NCBI RefSeq assembly: GCF_026163685.1
Contig: NZ_JAOXSR010000006.1
Location: 124,001 to 188,000 of the forward strand
Direction of reading: 5' to 3'
DNA: 64,000 nt
DNA from: Oerskovia flava
Lineage (GTDB): Bacteria; Actinomycetota; Actinomycetes; Actinomycetales; Cellulomonadaceae
Every line of letters begins with the position of its first letter. Within the stretch, counting starts at the first letter, position 1. Below, piece after piece: positions 51,574 through 60,518 of this stretch. Both the position numbers and the translations under genes were made by a program. A model generated the notes under the pieces. The model saw nothing but the letters and a program-made list of their open reading frames with translations, did not search any database and was not told the origin of the DNA.

Positions 51574-53405
51574 CGGGCGTCCGTCCTCGTGCGGTGGGCG
51601 TCGGGCAGGTGGGCGTCGGGCAGGTGGGCGTCGGGCAGGTTCGGTGCGAGGCGGGCGAGCAGCTCGGCCACGGACAGCGGGGGCGGGAGCATCCCGATCG
51701 TCGCGCCGAGCTGGGCGACCTGCGGCGGCACGAGCCGGGCGCGCGTGAGCACGCCCGGGCGGGAGAAGAGGGTCGCGGGGTCGGTGTCCTCGATGATCCG
51801 GCCGCCGTCGAGGACGATCACGCGGTCGGCCCACTCGGCGACGAGGTGCATGTCGTGCGTCGCGACGACGACGCACCGGATGTGCTCGGCGAGCGCCGCG
51901 AGCATCTCGATGACGTCGTCGCGGCTGCGCACGTCGAGGCTCGACGTGGGTTCGTCGAGCAGGAGGAGCGCCGGCTGCATGGCGAGCCCGATCGCGAGGG
52001 TCGCGCGGCGCTGCTGCCCCCCGGACAGCAGCCGGCCGTCGCGGTCGGCGAGCTCGGCGAGCCGCACGCGGTCCAGGACCCGCTCGACCAGCTCGTCCGC
52101 GCCCGAGCGCTTGCGGTCGACCGGGAAGTACCCGACGTCGGCCCGCACGGAGTCCTTGACGAACATCTGCTCGGGGCGCTGGTAGAGGTAGCAGACCTGG
52201 TCGGAGAGCTGGGACGCGCTCACGGTCTTGGTGTTGGTCCCGCCCACGACGACGTCGCCCGAGCGGGGCACCTTCAGCCCCGTGAGCAGGCGCAGGAGGG
52301 TGGACTTCCCCGCGCCGTTGGACCCGACGAGCGCGACCCGCTCGCCCTCCCGCAGCGTGAGGTCGAGGCCGTCGAGGACCGGGTTCCACGCGCCGGAGAC
52401 GCTGCGGTACCCGTGCACGACGCCGGAGAGCCGGGCCGCGACCGCGGCCTCACCCTGCCCACGTGGCCGGGTGGTCGCGGGCACCTGGCCCGCAGGCGCC
52501 TGGCCCGTGGGTGCCGGGCCCGTGGGTGCCTGACGCGCCCGGGCCGGGCGGTGACCGCGCTCGTCGAGCCAGCGCGCGGCGTCGGGCACCGTGAGGGGCA
52601 CCGGGCCGTCCTGCTCGAGCGCGCGGGCCACCGCGACGACCTGCGGGGCCGGGATGCCGGCGTCGTCGAGGTCGCTCGTGCGTGCCAGGGCGTCGGCGAC
52701 CGGCAGGTGCCAGCGCGGGGCGCCGTCGGCCATGAGGACGACCGAGCGGGCGTAGCGGGCGACGAACTCCGCGTGGTGCTCGATGACGACGACCGTCGTG
52801 CCCTCGCGGTTGAGCTGCGCGAGCCGCTCGTAGATCTCGGTCGCGCGCGCCGGGTCGAGCTCGGCGACCGGCTCGTCAACGACGATGACCCGGGGGCGCA
52901 ACGCCATGACGCTCGCGAGCGCCGTCAGGTGCTGCTGCCCGCCCGAGAGCTGCCACGTGAAGCGGTCGGCGAGCTCGGTGATGTCGAGAGCGGCGAGCGC
53001 GGTGTCGGCGCGCTCGGACCAGTCGTCGAGCCCGAAGTTCACGGGTGCGAACGTCACCTCGTCCCGCACGGTCGGCCGCACGAGCTGGGCCGCGAAGTCC
53101 TGGTAGACGTAGCCGATGCGGTGCGAGAGCGCCGCGACCGTCAGGTCCTGCGTGTCCTCGCCGAGGATGCGCACCGAGCCGACGAGGTCCCCGGACCAGA
53201 AGTGCGGCACGAGCCCGTTGAACGTCTTGCACAGCGTCGTCTTGCCCGAGCCGTTCCCGCCCACGACCGCGACGAAGTCACCCTGCTCGATCCGCAGGTC
53301 GACACCGCGGAGCGTGTCGTCGGCGGCACCGGGGTAGCGGAACCAGAGGTCCTCCACCTCGATCGCCGGGACCTCGCTCGCCGGGGCCGCGGGGACCGGA
53401 GTCAT
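51570..53405 (-). CDS. ECF-type ABC transporter, two ATPase domains fused (EcfA-EcfA')
   Basis: The 611-aa protein has two full ABC cassettes. The first contains GGNGSGKTT, LSGGQQHL and VIVVDEP. The second contains GSNGAGKST, LSGGQQRR and LLLLDEP. They are joined by a low-complexity Pro/Ala/Gly linker with repeated APTGQAPAG units near 310-330. The C-terminus has three LPDAH repeats. Group I and II ECF modules normally use separate or fused EcfA subunits; here both are on one polypeptide. Its stop and start overlap neighbours by 4 bp. Confidence 0.93.
   Translation of the reverse strand: MTPVPAAPASEVPAIEVEDLWFRYPGAADDTLRGVDLRIEQGDFVAVVGGNGSGKTTLCKTFNGLVPHFWSGDLVGSVRILGEDTQDLTVAALSHRIGYVYQDFAAQLVRPTVRDEVTFAPVNFGLDDWSERADTALAALDITELADRFTWQLSGGQQHLTALASVMALRPRVIVVDEPVAELDPARATEIYERLAQLNREGTTVVVIEHHAEFVARYARSVVLMADGAPRWHLPVADALARTSDLDDAGIPAPQVVAVARALEQDGPVPLTVPDAARWLDERGHRPARARQAPTGPAPTGQAPAGQVPATTRPRGQGEAAVAARLSGVVHGYRSVSGAWNPVLDGLDLTLREGERVALVGSNGAGKSTLLRLLTGLKVPRSGDVVVGGTNTKTVSASQLSDQVCYLYQRPEQMFVKDSVRADVGYFPVDRKRSGADELVERVLDRVRLAELADRDGRLLSGGQQRRATLAIGLAMQPALLLLDEPTSSLDVRSRDDVIEMLAALAEHIRCVVVATHDMHLVAEWADRVIVLDGGRIIEDTDPATLFSRPGVLTRARLVPPQVAQLGATIGMLPPPLSVAELLARLAPNLPDAHLPDAHLPDAHRTRTDAR
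51594..51638. repeat. Three tandem 15-bp repeats at the 3' end of the ECF ATPase gene
   Basis: Copies at 51594-51608, 51609-51623 and 51624-51638 are identical and encode LPDAH three times near the C-terminus. In-frame slippage would change C-terminal tail length without breaking the gene. Confidence 0.9.
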
Positions 53406-54406
53406 CGGTCGGCACCCCGGCGGCGCACGACGGCCCGCGTGACGAGCACGGCCACGACGAGGACGGCGACGACGGCCGCCACCGACACCCACAGGAACCC
53501 GGTGCCGTACTCCTCGAGGAACTCGGGCTCGAACGCGCCCCAGGTGCTGACACCATCCTCGCGGCCGTTGAACTCGTCGAGCTGCTCGACGAACGCGAAC
53601 AGCGCCGCGAGGAGTGTGAGGGCCACGGCGAGGAGGATGAACGGCGCGGCGCGGCGCCCGCCCAGGGTCGGGGGGTTCGCCGGGTCGCGCGGCTCCATGC
53701 CCATGAGCGGCTCGATCTTGCCGTAGAGGCGTGGGGCGAGCCACATGGCCGGCAGGGCGCCGAAGAGGATGCCCGTGACGACCAGCGCGACGAGCAGGTC
53801 GATCGCCTCGAGCGCGATGAACCCCTGTACCAGGCCGTCGGCCTCGCCGAGCGAGTCCGGGTCGATGCCGACGAGGACCTTCGCGATGTCGACCGTCGCC
53901 GAGAGGAACTTGTCGATGAGCACCGCGACGATCGCGGCGACGGCGAGCTGCCTGCGGTTGCGCGGGTCGCGCACCAGGCACCCGGCGACGTAGAGGCCGA
54001 GGAAGAGCTGGACGTAGCCCTCGATCTCGCCGATCCCGGAGAAGTCGCCCATGAGCAGGTCGACGAAGACGATCTCGCCGAGCGGGGCGCCGAGCGCGGC
54101 ATACAGGGGGTGGAAGAGGGACACCATGACGACGGGGACGAACACGAGGTAGGAGACCGAGATCTCGACGGGCCCGATCGTGATCTCGGGCAGCACCTCG
54201 GTGACGATGTTCGCGAGTCCGAAGAGGGTCATCGAGAAGACGAAGACCATGAGCTTCTGGGCGCTCGTCAGCTCGTTCGGTGCACGGCGGAGCCGGCCGG
54301 GTGACGTCGGTCGGGTGCGCTCAGGACGCGTGCGTCCTGCGTCGGTCGAGGTGCCGGACGGCGAGGCGCCGGGCGTCGGGGTGCTGGTGGTGGACGTGTC
54401 GCTCAT
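53402..54406 (-). CDS. ECF transporter S component (substrate-specific membrane protein)
   Basis: The 334-aa membrane protein has a ~45-residue disordered N-terminus. Six helices begin at AQKLMVFVFSMTLFGLANIVTEVLPEITIGPVEISVSYLVFVPVVMVSLFHPLYAALGAPLGEIVFVDLLMGDFSGIGEIEGYV, typical of large S components. Two more helices at the C-terminus exceed the usual six-helix fold. The vitamin or metabolite bound is not recognisable. It is coupled by overlaps to the HAD gene upstream and the ATPase gene downstream. Confidence 0.85.
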   Translation of the reverse strand: MSDTSTTSTPTPGASPSGTSTDAGRTRPERTRPTSPGRLRRAPNELTSAQKLMVFVFSMTLFGLANIVTEVLPEITIGPVEISVSYLVFVPVVMVSLFHPLYAALGAPLGEIVFVDLLMGDFSGIGEIEGYVQLFLGLYVAGCLVRDPRNRRQLAVAAIVAVLIDKFLSATVDIAKVLVGIDPDSLGEADGLVQGFIALEAIDLLVALVVTGILFGALPAMWLAPRLYGKIEPLMGMEPRDPANPPTLGGRRAAPFILLAVALTLLAALFAFVEQLDEFNGREDGVSTWGAFEPEFLEEYGTGFLWVSVAAVVAVLVVAVLVTRAVVRRRGADR

Positions 54407-56163
54407 GAGAGCTGACCTTTCCGGAGGAGGGCTGGGGTCGTGGTGCTGGACTTCCACAGGTCGAGCAGGTCGGACATCTCGGAGATCACGTGGTCGGGTC
54501 GCAGGCCGGCGGTGCGGCCTGCCGTCTCGGTGGGGAGCGTGTCGAGGAGGTCGTCGAGGACGGTGTCGTCGGTCGACCCGCCGCGGACGACGACGGTCGT
54601 GCCGATGCCGGCCCGGCGGGCGGCGAGGACGTCGCGGTGCGGCTTGTCGCCGACGAACCAGGCACCCGTGGCGTCGACCGCGAGCGCGTCGAGCGCGGCC
54701 CGGACCGTGGCGGGGTCGGGCTTGCGCCGCCCGAGCTCGTCGGAGTAGACGTGCACGCCCACGAGGTGCGCGATCCCGAACGTCTCGAGCTCCTCGCGCA
54801 CGGCCCGGCCGCACACGGTGTTGGAGACGACGGCCACGGGCACACCGTGCTCCCTGGCCAGCTCGAGGACGTCGCGGACACCGGGGCGCAGGCTCGCGCG
54901 GGACTTGGCGCGCGCGTGCCCGAGCATCAGGGCGTGGGCCTCGGCGCGCAGCAGGTCCGGGGTGCCGGGGCCGGCGAGCCCGGCGGCCGCGAGCTCGCCG
55001 CCGACCAGGTCGACCCAGAAGGTCGCCGGGTCGATCTCCGGCACCACGTCACCGTCGGCGTGCTCGGCCTTCCACGCCCGGTAGCGCCCACGGCCCGCGG
55101 CGACCGCCGCGGCGACCGCCGCGTCCTGCGTCTCGTCGAGGCCCAGCAGTGCGGCGAGCTCGCGGGCGAACGCGAGCCGGGCGGCGTCGTCCACCTCGGA
55201 GGTGACGATCACGCCGCCGTGGTCGAGCAGGAGCGCCGTGGGCAGCCCGGTGCCCGACGTCGGCCTGACCGCGCGCGTGCCGGTCGCCGGGGTCGGGGGC
55301 TGGTCCTGGGGTCGCGCCTCGGGGACGAGCACGCTGCGGCGCAGCGGCTCGACGAGGCCCTCGGGGGTGTCGTAGACCGCGTCGGGGCGGTCCGTCACGG
55401 GGTAGGGCGGGGTGTCGGTGTGATGGTGGCGGGTGACGATCACGGCGCCGACTCCGGCGCGACGGCCCGCGACGACGTCGCGGTCCTGCGTGTCGCCGAC
55501 GTACCAGCTGCGGTCCGGGGTCGTGCCGAGGGCCCGGGCCGCCATCTCGATGATGGCGGGGTGGGGCTTGCGGATGCCGACCTCGTCCGAGTACACCTGC
55601 ACCGCGAAGTGGCCGGTGAGGCCGTGCGCGTCGAGGAGCGTGCGGTGCGCGCGGCCCGAGTGCGCGTTGGACACGATGCCGACCGGCACGCCGAGGTCGC
55701 GCGCCGTCGCGAGGAGGTCCCGGACGCCGGGGCGCACGACGTGCGCGGACAGGGTCGTCGACATCGTCGCCAGCAGGTCGCCCGCGCTGCCGGCGAGCAC
55801 CTGGCGCTGCGGGCGGGGCAGGGACGACGCGAGGAAGTCGGTCCAGATCGTCCGGTGGTCGAGCTCGACGGGCTCGAGCCGGCGCCCCGCGGAGTTCTTC
55901 CAGTCCTTGAGCGCGGCGAGCCCTGCCTCGATCGACACCAGGAGGTCGGCGGGGTCGGCGTCGTGCCCGGCGCGGGCCAGGACCTGCGCCAGGTGGTCGG
56001 CGAAGGCCGCTCGCCCACCGGGGTGCTTGGTCGTCTGGAAGACCACGCCCCCGAAGTCGAGCAGGAGCGCCGCGGGCCGGGCGCGCAGGGCGTCCGGGGA
56101 CGTGGGCGCGGGCAGGGTCGCGGAGAGCGGGTCGGGGAGGGCTGCGGGAGCGAGCGTGGTCAC
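54403..56163 (-). CDS. Tandem HAD-superfamily phosphatase (two HAD domains)
   Basis: The 586-aa protein has two complete HAD domains. Domain 1: ALLLDFGGVVF, VGIVSNAHSGRA, IRKPHPAI, YVGDTQDRD. Domain 2: ALLLDHGGVIV, VAVVSNTVCGRA, RRKPDPAT, FVGDKPHRD. The nucleophilic Asp is kept in both, while the second Asp of the DxD motif is Gly (DFG, DHG), as in several sugar or small-molecule HAD groups. GTG 56163 is the start; no strong ribosome site is visible. It is the first gene of the ECF operon, and may dephosphorylate or process the imported substrate. Confidence 0.87.
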   Translation of the reverse strand: MTTLAPAALPDPLSATLPAPTSPDALRARPAALLLDFGGVVFQTTKHPGGRAAFADHLAQVLARAGHDADPADLLVSIEAGLAALKDWKNSAGRRLEPVELDHRTIWTDFLASSLPRPQRQVLAGSAGDLLATMSTTLSAHVVRPGVRDLLATARDLGVPVGIVSNAHSGRAHRTLLDAHGLTGHFAVQVYSDEVGIRKPHPAIIEMAARALGTTPDRSWYVGDTQDRDVVAGRRAGVGAVIVTRHHHTDTPPYPVTDRPDAVYDTPEGLVEPLRRSVLVPEARPQDQPPTPATGTRAVRPTSGTGLPTALLLDHGGVIVTSEVDDAARLAFARELAALLGLDETQDAAVAAAVAAGRGRYRAWKAEHADGDVVPEIDPATFWVDLVGGELAAAGLAGPGTPDLLRAEAHALMLGHARAKSRASLRPGVRDVLELAREHGVPVAVVSNTVCGRAVREELETFGIAHLVGVHVYSDELGRRKPDPATVRAALDALAVDATGAWFVGDKPHRDVLAARRAGIGTTVVVRGGSTDDTVLDDLLDTLPTETAGRTAGLRPDHVISEMSDLLDLWKSSTTTPALLRKGQLS

Positions 56164-56228
56164 GGTGACGACCGTAGGGACGCCAGGAGGACACGAGACG
56201 ACCGTCGGGCGACGGCCGGGTGAACGAG

Positions 56229-56244
56229 ACTGGAACGTTCCAGT
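56229..56244. promoter_or_regulatory. Perfect 16-bp palindrome, LacI-type operator
   Basis: ACTGGAACGTTCCAGT lies between the divergent HAD-ECF operon (56163) and LacI gene (56302). The TGGAACGTTCCA core has the CG centre favoured by LacI dimers. It is the only perfect palindrome in the region. Confidence 0.85.
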
Positions 56245-56301
56245 TCCTGATGGTGCCCGCGCACCCCGCGTCATGTCCCTGACAGCGAGCGCGAGCGCCC
56301 C

Positions 56302-57309
56302 ATGAGCCACAATGGCCGCGTGAGCACCCGCCCGACCCTCCTGGACGTCGCCGCCCGCGCGGGCGTCTCCAAGTCCCTCGTCTCGCTCGCGCTGCGCGGC
56401 GACGACGGGGTCGGCGACGCCACCCGGGCGCGCATCCTCGCGGTCGCGGACGAGCTCGGCTACCGGTCGAACACGCTCGCGCGCAGCCTCAAGCAGGGCC
56501 GCACCGCGCTCCTCGGCGTCCTGCTGACCAGCCTCGCGAACCCCTACCACACCGACGTCGTCGCCGGCGTGGAGGACGCAGCCGAGGCCGCCGGGCTCAC
56601 CGTCCTGCTGTCCCACGGCTGGCGCGACCCCGCGCGCCTCGCCCGCCGGCTCGACACGATGCTCGACCTGCACGTCGACGGGGTCGTCGTCATCTCCTCC
56701 TGGCTCGACGACGCGCTGCTCACCCGCGCCGCCCGCCGCACGCCCGTCGTCCTCGTCGGCCGCAGCAGCACCCCGGTGCCCGGGATCGACTCGCTGAACA
56801 ACGACGACGCGCTCGGGGCGGAGCTCGCGGTCGCGCACCTCGCCGAGCACGGGCACACCCGCATCGCGCACCTCGCCGGCGGCACCCGGCCCGCGTCCAT
56901 CGCCCGCCGCGCCGGGTACGACGCCGCGATGGCCCGGCGCGGCCTCGGCGACCTCCGCCGCACCGTCGGGCACGACGCACCGGACTGGCGCACGGCCGTC
57001 GACGCCGCCCTCGCCGACGGCTGCACGGCGGTGTTCGCCCGCAACGACGTCGCCGCGGTCGACCTCCTGGACCACGCGCTCGACTCAGGCCTCGACCTGC
57101 CCGCCGACCTGTCCGTCGTCGGCTACGACAACACGGCCCTGGCCGAGCGGTCCCGCCCGCGCCTCACGAGCGTCGACCAGCCACGCCTCACGATGGGTCG
57201 GCGCGCCGTCGACCTCCTCCTCGAACGCCTCGGCGGCCGCACCGACGACGTGCACGAGGTCCACCGCCCCGCGCTCGTCGAGCGAGGGTCCGTCGCGCAC
57301 CGCTCCTGA
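56302..57309 (+). CDS. LacI-family transcriptional regulator
   Basis: The 335-aa protein has the LacI headpiece PTLLDVAARAGVSKSLVSLALRG, the hinge region, and the sugar-binding-like periplasmic-fold domain with LLGVLLTSLANPYHTDVVAGVEDAAEAAGLTVLLSHGWRDP and ADGCTAVFARNDVAAVDLLDHAL. ATG 56302 is used. GTG 56320 (VSTRPTLLDV) is equally possible. It is divergent from the HAD-ECF operon with the palindrome at 56229-56244 in between. Substrate-responsive repression of the uptake system is the expected role. Confidence 0.94.
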   Translation: MSHNGRVSTRPTLLDVAARAGVSKSLVSLALRGDDGVGDATRARILAVADELGYRSNTLARSLKQGRTALLGVLLTSLANPYHTDVVAGVEDAAEAAGLTVLLSHGWRDPARLARRLDTMLDLHVDGVVVISSWLDDALLTRAARRTPVVLVGRSSTPVPGIDSLNNDDALGAELAVAHLAEHGHTRIAHLAGGTRPASIARRAGYDAAMARRGLGDLRRTVGHDAPDWRTAVDAALADGCTAVFARNDVAAVDLLDHALDSGLDLPADLSVVGYDNTALAERSRPRLTSVDQPRLTMGRRAVDLLLERLGGRTDDVHEVHRPALVERGSVAHRS

Positions 57310-57367
57310 ACCGGCTCGGAGGTGCTGTCGGGAGGCGAGCCTCGCCCACCGCCGGACGCGGAAGACC

Positions 57368-58324
57368 TCAGGGCGCACGGAACGGCGACCAGCGCGGTAC
57401 CCAGCAGCGCACCTGGTCGCGGTACGTGAGGTACGGGGCGCCGAGGCGCTCTGCGAGGTCAGCCTCCTCGAGCGGGCGGACCAGCCAGTTCCAGACGAGC
57501 GAGCCGCACAGCGCGTAGACCACCACGAGCCACGAGCCGAGGATGAGCCCGACCGCCATGCCCTGAGCGACCCCGGCCAGCGCCATGGGGTTTCGCAGGT
57601 GCTGGTACGGGCCGACGACGACCAACCGTCGCGTCGAGGCAGACGGCAGCGGGGTGCCCTCACCGTTCCGGGCCATCGCGAGGGCCGACCAGATGCCGAG
57701 AGCGCTGAACAGGAGCAGGAGGACGAACCCGGCAGCCCGTACGCCCAGCGGTAGGGAAACGCCGACTGACCAGCGTCGCTCGAGCAGGAGGATGACGGCG
57801 GGGACGACGCCGAGGAAGAAGCTCCAGAAGACGATCACCTGACCGACGGTCTGCCGTACGTGGCGGTCGGTCGAGGTTCCGGTCGCGGGCCGGAAGGCGA
57901 ACGGCCCGACAAGAATCCGCTCCGCGGGTAGCCGGTCGAACAGGACGAGTGCACCCGCCGCGATCCCGGCCGCCGCGGAGGCGATCATGAGCAGAGCGCC
58001 CCAGCCCGCGAGCCCGGTGACGGTCGCATAGACGGCCAGACCTGCGGCGACGACCACGGTCCACACGACGACGACCCGGACAGCGGGCCGCCGGCCGACG
58101 GCAGCGAGACCGGATGCCACGACGAACAGCGGAAGATCGAACGCCGCGACGACGACCGGATCCAGTCCGCCGAGCGTCGCCTCGCGGATCCACGGGGTGG
58201 TGAACACTCCGATCCACCAGGCGAGACCGAGGAGGCACTGGACCGCGAAGTAGGCCCGTCCGAGCCGTGCGTCGAGGACCGGCGCCCGCCGCGGCGCCAG
58301 GACGGGCAAGCGAGGTGAGGCCAC
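57368..58324 (-). CDS. Isoprenylcysteine carboxyl methyltransferase (ICMT)-like membrane protein
   Basis: This 318-aa membrane protein has about eight helices. The C-terminal region VVVGPYQHLRNPMALAGVAQGMAVGLILGSW and the final YRDQVRCWVPRW match the PEMT/ICMT-type membrane methyltransferases (GPY-x-x-x-RNPM). GTG 58324 is the start codon. It faces LacI at its 3' end and is divergent from glutathione peroxidase. Methyl acceptor unknown. Confidence 0.85.
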   Translation of the reverse strand: MASPRLPVLAPRRAPVLDARLGRAYFAVQCLLGLAWWIGVFTTPWIREATLGGLDPVVVAAFDLPLFVVASGLAAVGRRPAVRVVVVWTVVVAAGLAVYATVTGLAGWGALLMIASAAAGIAAGALVLFDRLPAERILVGPFAFRPATGTSTDRHVRQTVGQVIVFWSFFLGVVPAVILLLERRWSVGVSLPLGVRAAGFVLLLLFSALGIWSALAMARNGEGTPLPSASTRRLVVVGPYQHLRNPMALAGVAQGMAVGLILGSWLVVVYALCGSLVWNWLVRPLEEADLAERLGAPYLTYRDQVRCWVPRWSPFRAP

Positions 58325-58482
58325 AGGTGGAGCCTGTCACGCGCGGGTCGGATGCCGACGACGCGGGCTGCGTGTTGCCGACTCCGCTCTCTACCCGCCG
58401 ATGCCCCGGCGGGCCGTCGCGCGTCCGTGTGGCCTACGCTCGTCAGCGTGCCGCACGTGCGCCACGACCCAGGGAGCAGCCG

Positions 58483-58965
58483 ATGAGCGTGTACGACATC
58501 CCCTTCCAGACGATGGACGGATCGACCACCAGCCTGGCGGAGTACCGCGACGACGTGATCCTCGTCGTCAACGTCGCCTCCCGCTGCGGGCTCGCCCCGC
58601 AGTACGCGACCCTCGAGGCGATGCAGGAGAAGTTCCGCGACCGCGGGTTCACCGTGCTCGGCTTCCCGAGCAACCAGTTCCTCCAGGAGCTCGGCTCGAA
58701 CGAGGCCATCCAGGAGTTCTGCTCGATGACGTACGGCGTCACCTTCCCGGTGCTCGACCGTGTCCGGGTCAACGGCCGCAACGAGCACCCGCTGTACACC
58801 GAGCTCAAGAAGACCCCGGACCAGACGGGCAAGGCCGGCAAGGTGTCGTGGAACTTCGAGAAGTTCCTCGTCCTGCCCGGCGGCGAGGTGCACCGCTTCC
58901 GCCCCAAGACACTGCCCGACGACCCGGCGATCCTCACGCTCGTCGAGGACCACCTGCCGCGCTGA
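58483..58965 (+). CDS. Glutathione peroxidase-family thiol peroxidase
   Basis: The 160-aa GPx-like protein has the catalytic Cys35 in NVASRCGLAPQY, Gln65 (FPSNQF) and Trp-Asn in SWNFEKFLV, which make up the GPx tetrad. Cysteine in place of selenocysteine and the monomeric-type length suggest a thioredoxin- or mycothiol-dependent peroxidase rather than a classic glutathione enzyme. ATG 58483 follows GGGAGCAGCC. Confidence 0.95.
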   Translation: MSVYDIPFQTMDGSTTSLAEYRDDVILVVNVASRCGLAPQYATLEAMQEKFRDRGFTVLGFPSNQFLQELGSNEAIQEFCSMTYGVTFPVLDRVRVNGRNEHPLYTELKKTPDQTGKAGKVSWNFEKFLVLPGGEVHRFRPKTLPDDPAILTLVEDHLPR

Positions 58966-58989
58966 TCCCCGCGGCCCGGCCGGCGTCGG

Positions 58990-59320
58990 CAGGCGGGGCA
59001 CGCCGGTCTCGCCGACCCGAACCGCACGAACCCACGACGAGCGCCGCCGTGACGAGACCGGAGGCGACCGCCCACGGTGCGTCGAGGGTGAAGACCGCCG
59101 CGAGCGCCGCGGCACGCCACGACGAGAAGACGACCCGGCCGGCCCGGTCGTGCAGCGCGTGGCGCCGGCTCGTGCGCGACGGCGTCCCGTCCGGCGTGCC
59201 CGGCGGGCACCCCCGCACCGGGTCCATCGGGGACACGCCCGACGCGACGAGCGAGAGGCCGAACACCGACACCAGGGCCGGGAGCACGACGCTGCCCGCA
59301 GGAAGGCTGCCGGCCGCGGC
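58990..59320 (-). pseudogene. Remnant of a DUF998-type membrane protein gene
   Basis: The reverse strand reads VVLPALVSVFGLSLVASGVSPMDPVRGCPPGTPDGTPS, then HALHDRAGRVVFSSW and DAPWAVASGLVTAALVVGS. The SPMDPVRG-PPGTPDGTP and HDRAGRVVF blocks are those of DUF998 proteins. The N-terminal helices are missing and the frame upstream is noise, so this looks like a decayed fragment. It fills most of the gap between GPx and the ATP-grasp gene (58966-59426). Confidence 0.45.
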
Positions 59321-59426
59321 GCGCCACCGCTGAGGGTCTCGAGGTCTCTCGCTCGGCGGGCAACTTCTCGCATACCCGGTGCCAGTACCCTCGTAGCACT
59401 GCGCAACCTTCGTCAAAGGAGTCGTC

Positions 59427-60440
59427 GTGCGCCCATTGCTCCGTCGCCTTCCGCCCTTGCGGTGGCGAGACGAACGCATCGCAGTGCTGCGTGTCCAGCG
59501 CGACGCCGCCGAGAAACGCCTCCGTGACGCCGCCGAGCGGGACGCGGAAGCCGCAGCCGAGCGTGAACGCGTCGGCACCGCGCACGGGGCTTCCTTCCAA
59601 TATCTGCTCGAGGCCGAGCGGCGGCTCGCTCGGCTCGCGGAAGGATCCGCAGCGAAACCTCTGCGTATCACGCTCGCGGGAAAGCTCTACTCTCAGTCGA
59701 TCGCACGAGCTGCCGGTGTGCAGGTGCCGGAGGTGTATCGCGTCTGGCACACGCTCGACGAGATCGATCTCGGTGGCCTGCCGTCGACGTTCGTCCTCAA
59801 GTCGGATCGCGGCACCAGCTCTCAGGGTGTCTTCCCGCTTCTCGCAGAGGGGGACTCGTTCCGTCTCGCTGGGCATCACACCCCGCTGACGGCAGAGAGC
59901 GTCATCGATCGCCTGCGCGCGCGAGCGCTCGCCGGCAAGGCACCGGAGCCGTACTTCGTGGAGGAGTACCTGCACGGCAGGGGAGGTGACGAGATCCCCC
60001 CGGACATCAAGGTGTACGCGTTCTACGGCGAGATCGGGCACATCCTTCTTCGGCAGGTCGGGAAACATGGCGACAACCGCTCGGTCGTCTTCAAGTACGT
60101 CGACGAGGACGGAGCGAATCTCGGGCCTCTCGCAACGGACCGTCGGATCGATTCGTCGATACCCCTCCCCGCCAACCTCGACGAGGTGGTCCGTGCGGCA
60201 CGCGCGATGTCCGTCGCCGCCCGCGTCCCGTTCATCCGCGTCGACCTGTACGAGACCGACCGGGGGATCTTCTTCGGCGAGTACACCACTCGCCCCGGGG
60301 GTCGACAGTGGTATGGCGACACCCATGACGCTCGGTTGGGAGAGCTCTGGGAGGCCGCGCAGGCACGTCTCGACGCCGATCGGGCGGGCGGCACGCCAGC
60401 GGAGCCAGCGACCTGGACCCATGGAGGAGTGGTGCCCTGA
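59427..60440 (+). CDS. TupA-like ATP-grasp protein
   Basis: The 337-aa protein starts at GTG 59427 after AAAGGAG. The first ~70 residues form a charged coiled coil (DAAEKRLRDAAERDAEAAAERERV). The rest carries ATP-grasp-like features: STFVLKSDRGTSSQGVFPLL, PYFVEEYLHGRGGDEIPPDIKVYAFYGEIGHILLRQVG, and VPFIRVDLYETDRGIFFGEYTTRPGG. TupA-like proteins work in teichuronopeptide or other cell-surface polymer assembly. The DNA here uses more A/T-ending codons than the neighbours (GTGTATCGC, AAAGCTCTACTC), consistent with recent acquisition. Confidence 0.82.
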   Translation: MRPLLRRLPPLRWRDERIAVLRVQRDAAEKRLRDAAERDAEAAAERERVGTAHGASFQYLLEAERRLARLAEGSAAKPLRITLAGKLYSQSIARAAGVQVPEVYRVWHTLDEIDLGGLPSTFVLKSDRGTSSQGVFPLLAEGDSFRLAGHHTPLTAESVIDRLRARALAGKAPEPYFVEEYLHGRGGDEIPPDIKVYAFYGEIGHILLRQVGKHGDNRSVVFKYVDEDGANLGPLATDRRIDSSIPLPANLDEVVRAARAMSVAARVPFIRVDLYETDRGIFFGEYTTRPGGRQWYGDTHDARLGELWEAAQARLDADRAGGTPAEPATWTHGGVVP

Positions 60441-60518
60441 TGACGCGCGCCTCGATCCCCGCGGTCCTCGGTCCCGGCGGGTCCCCTTGCGGCCGGAACC
60501 CCAGCCGCAACGAGCGCT

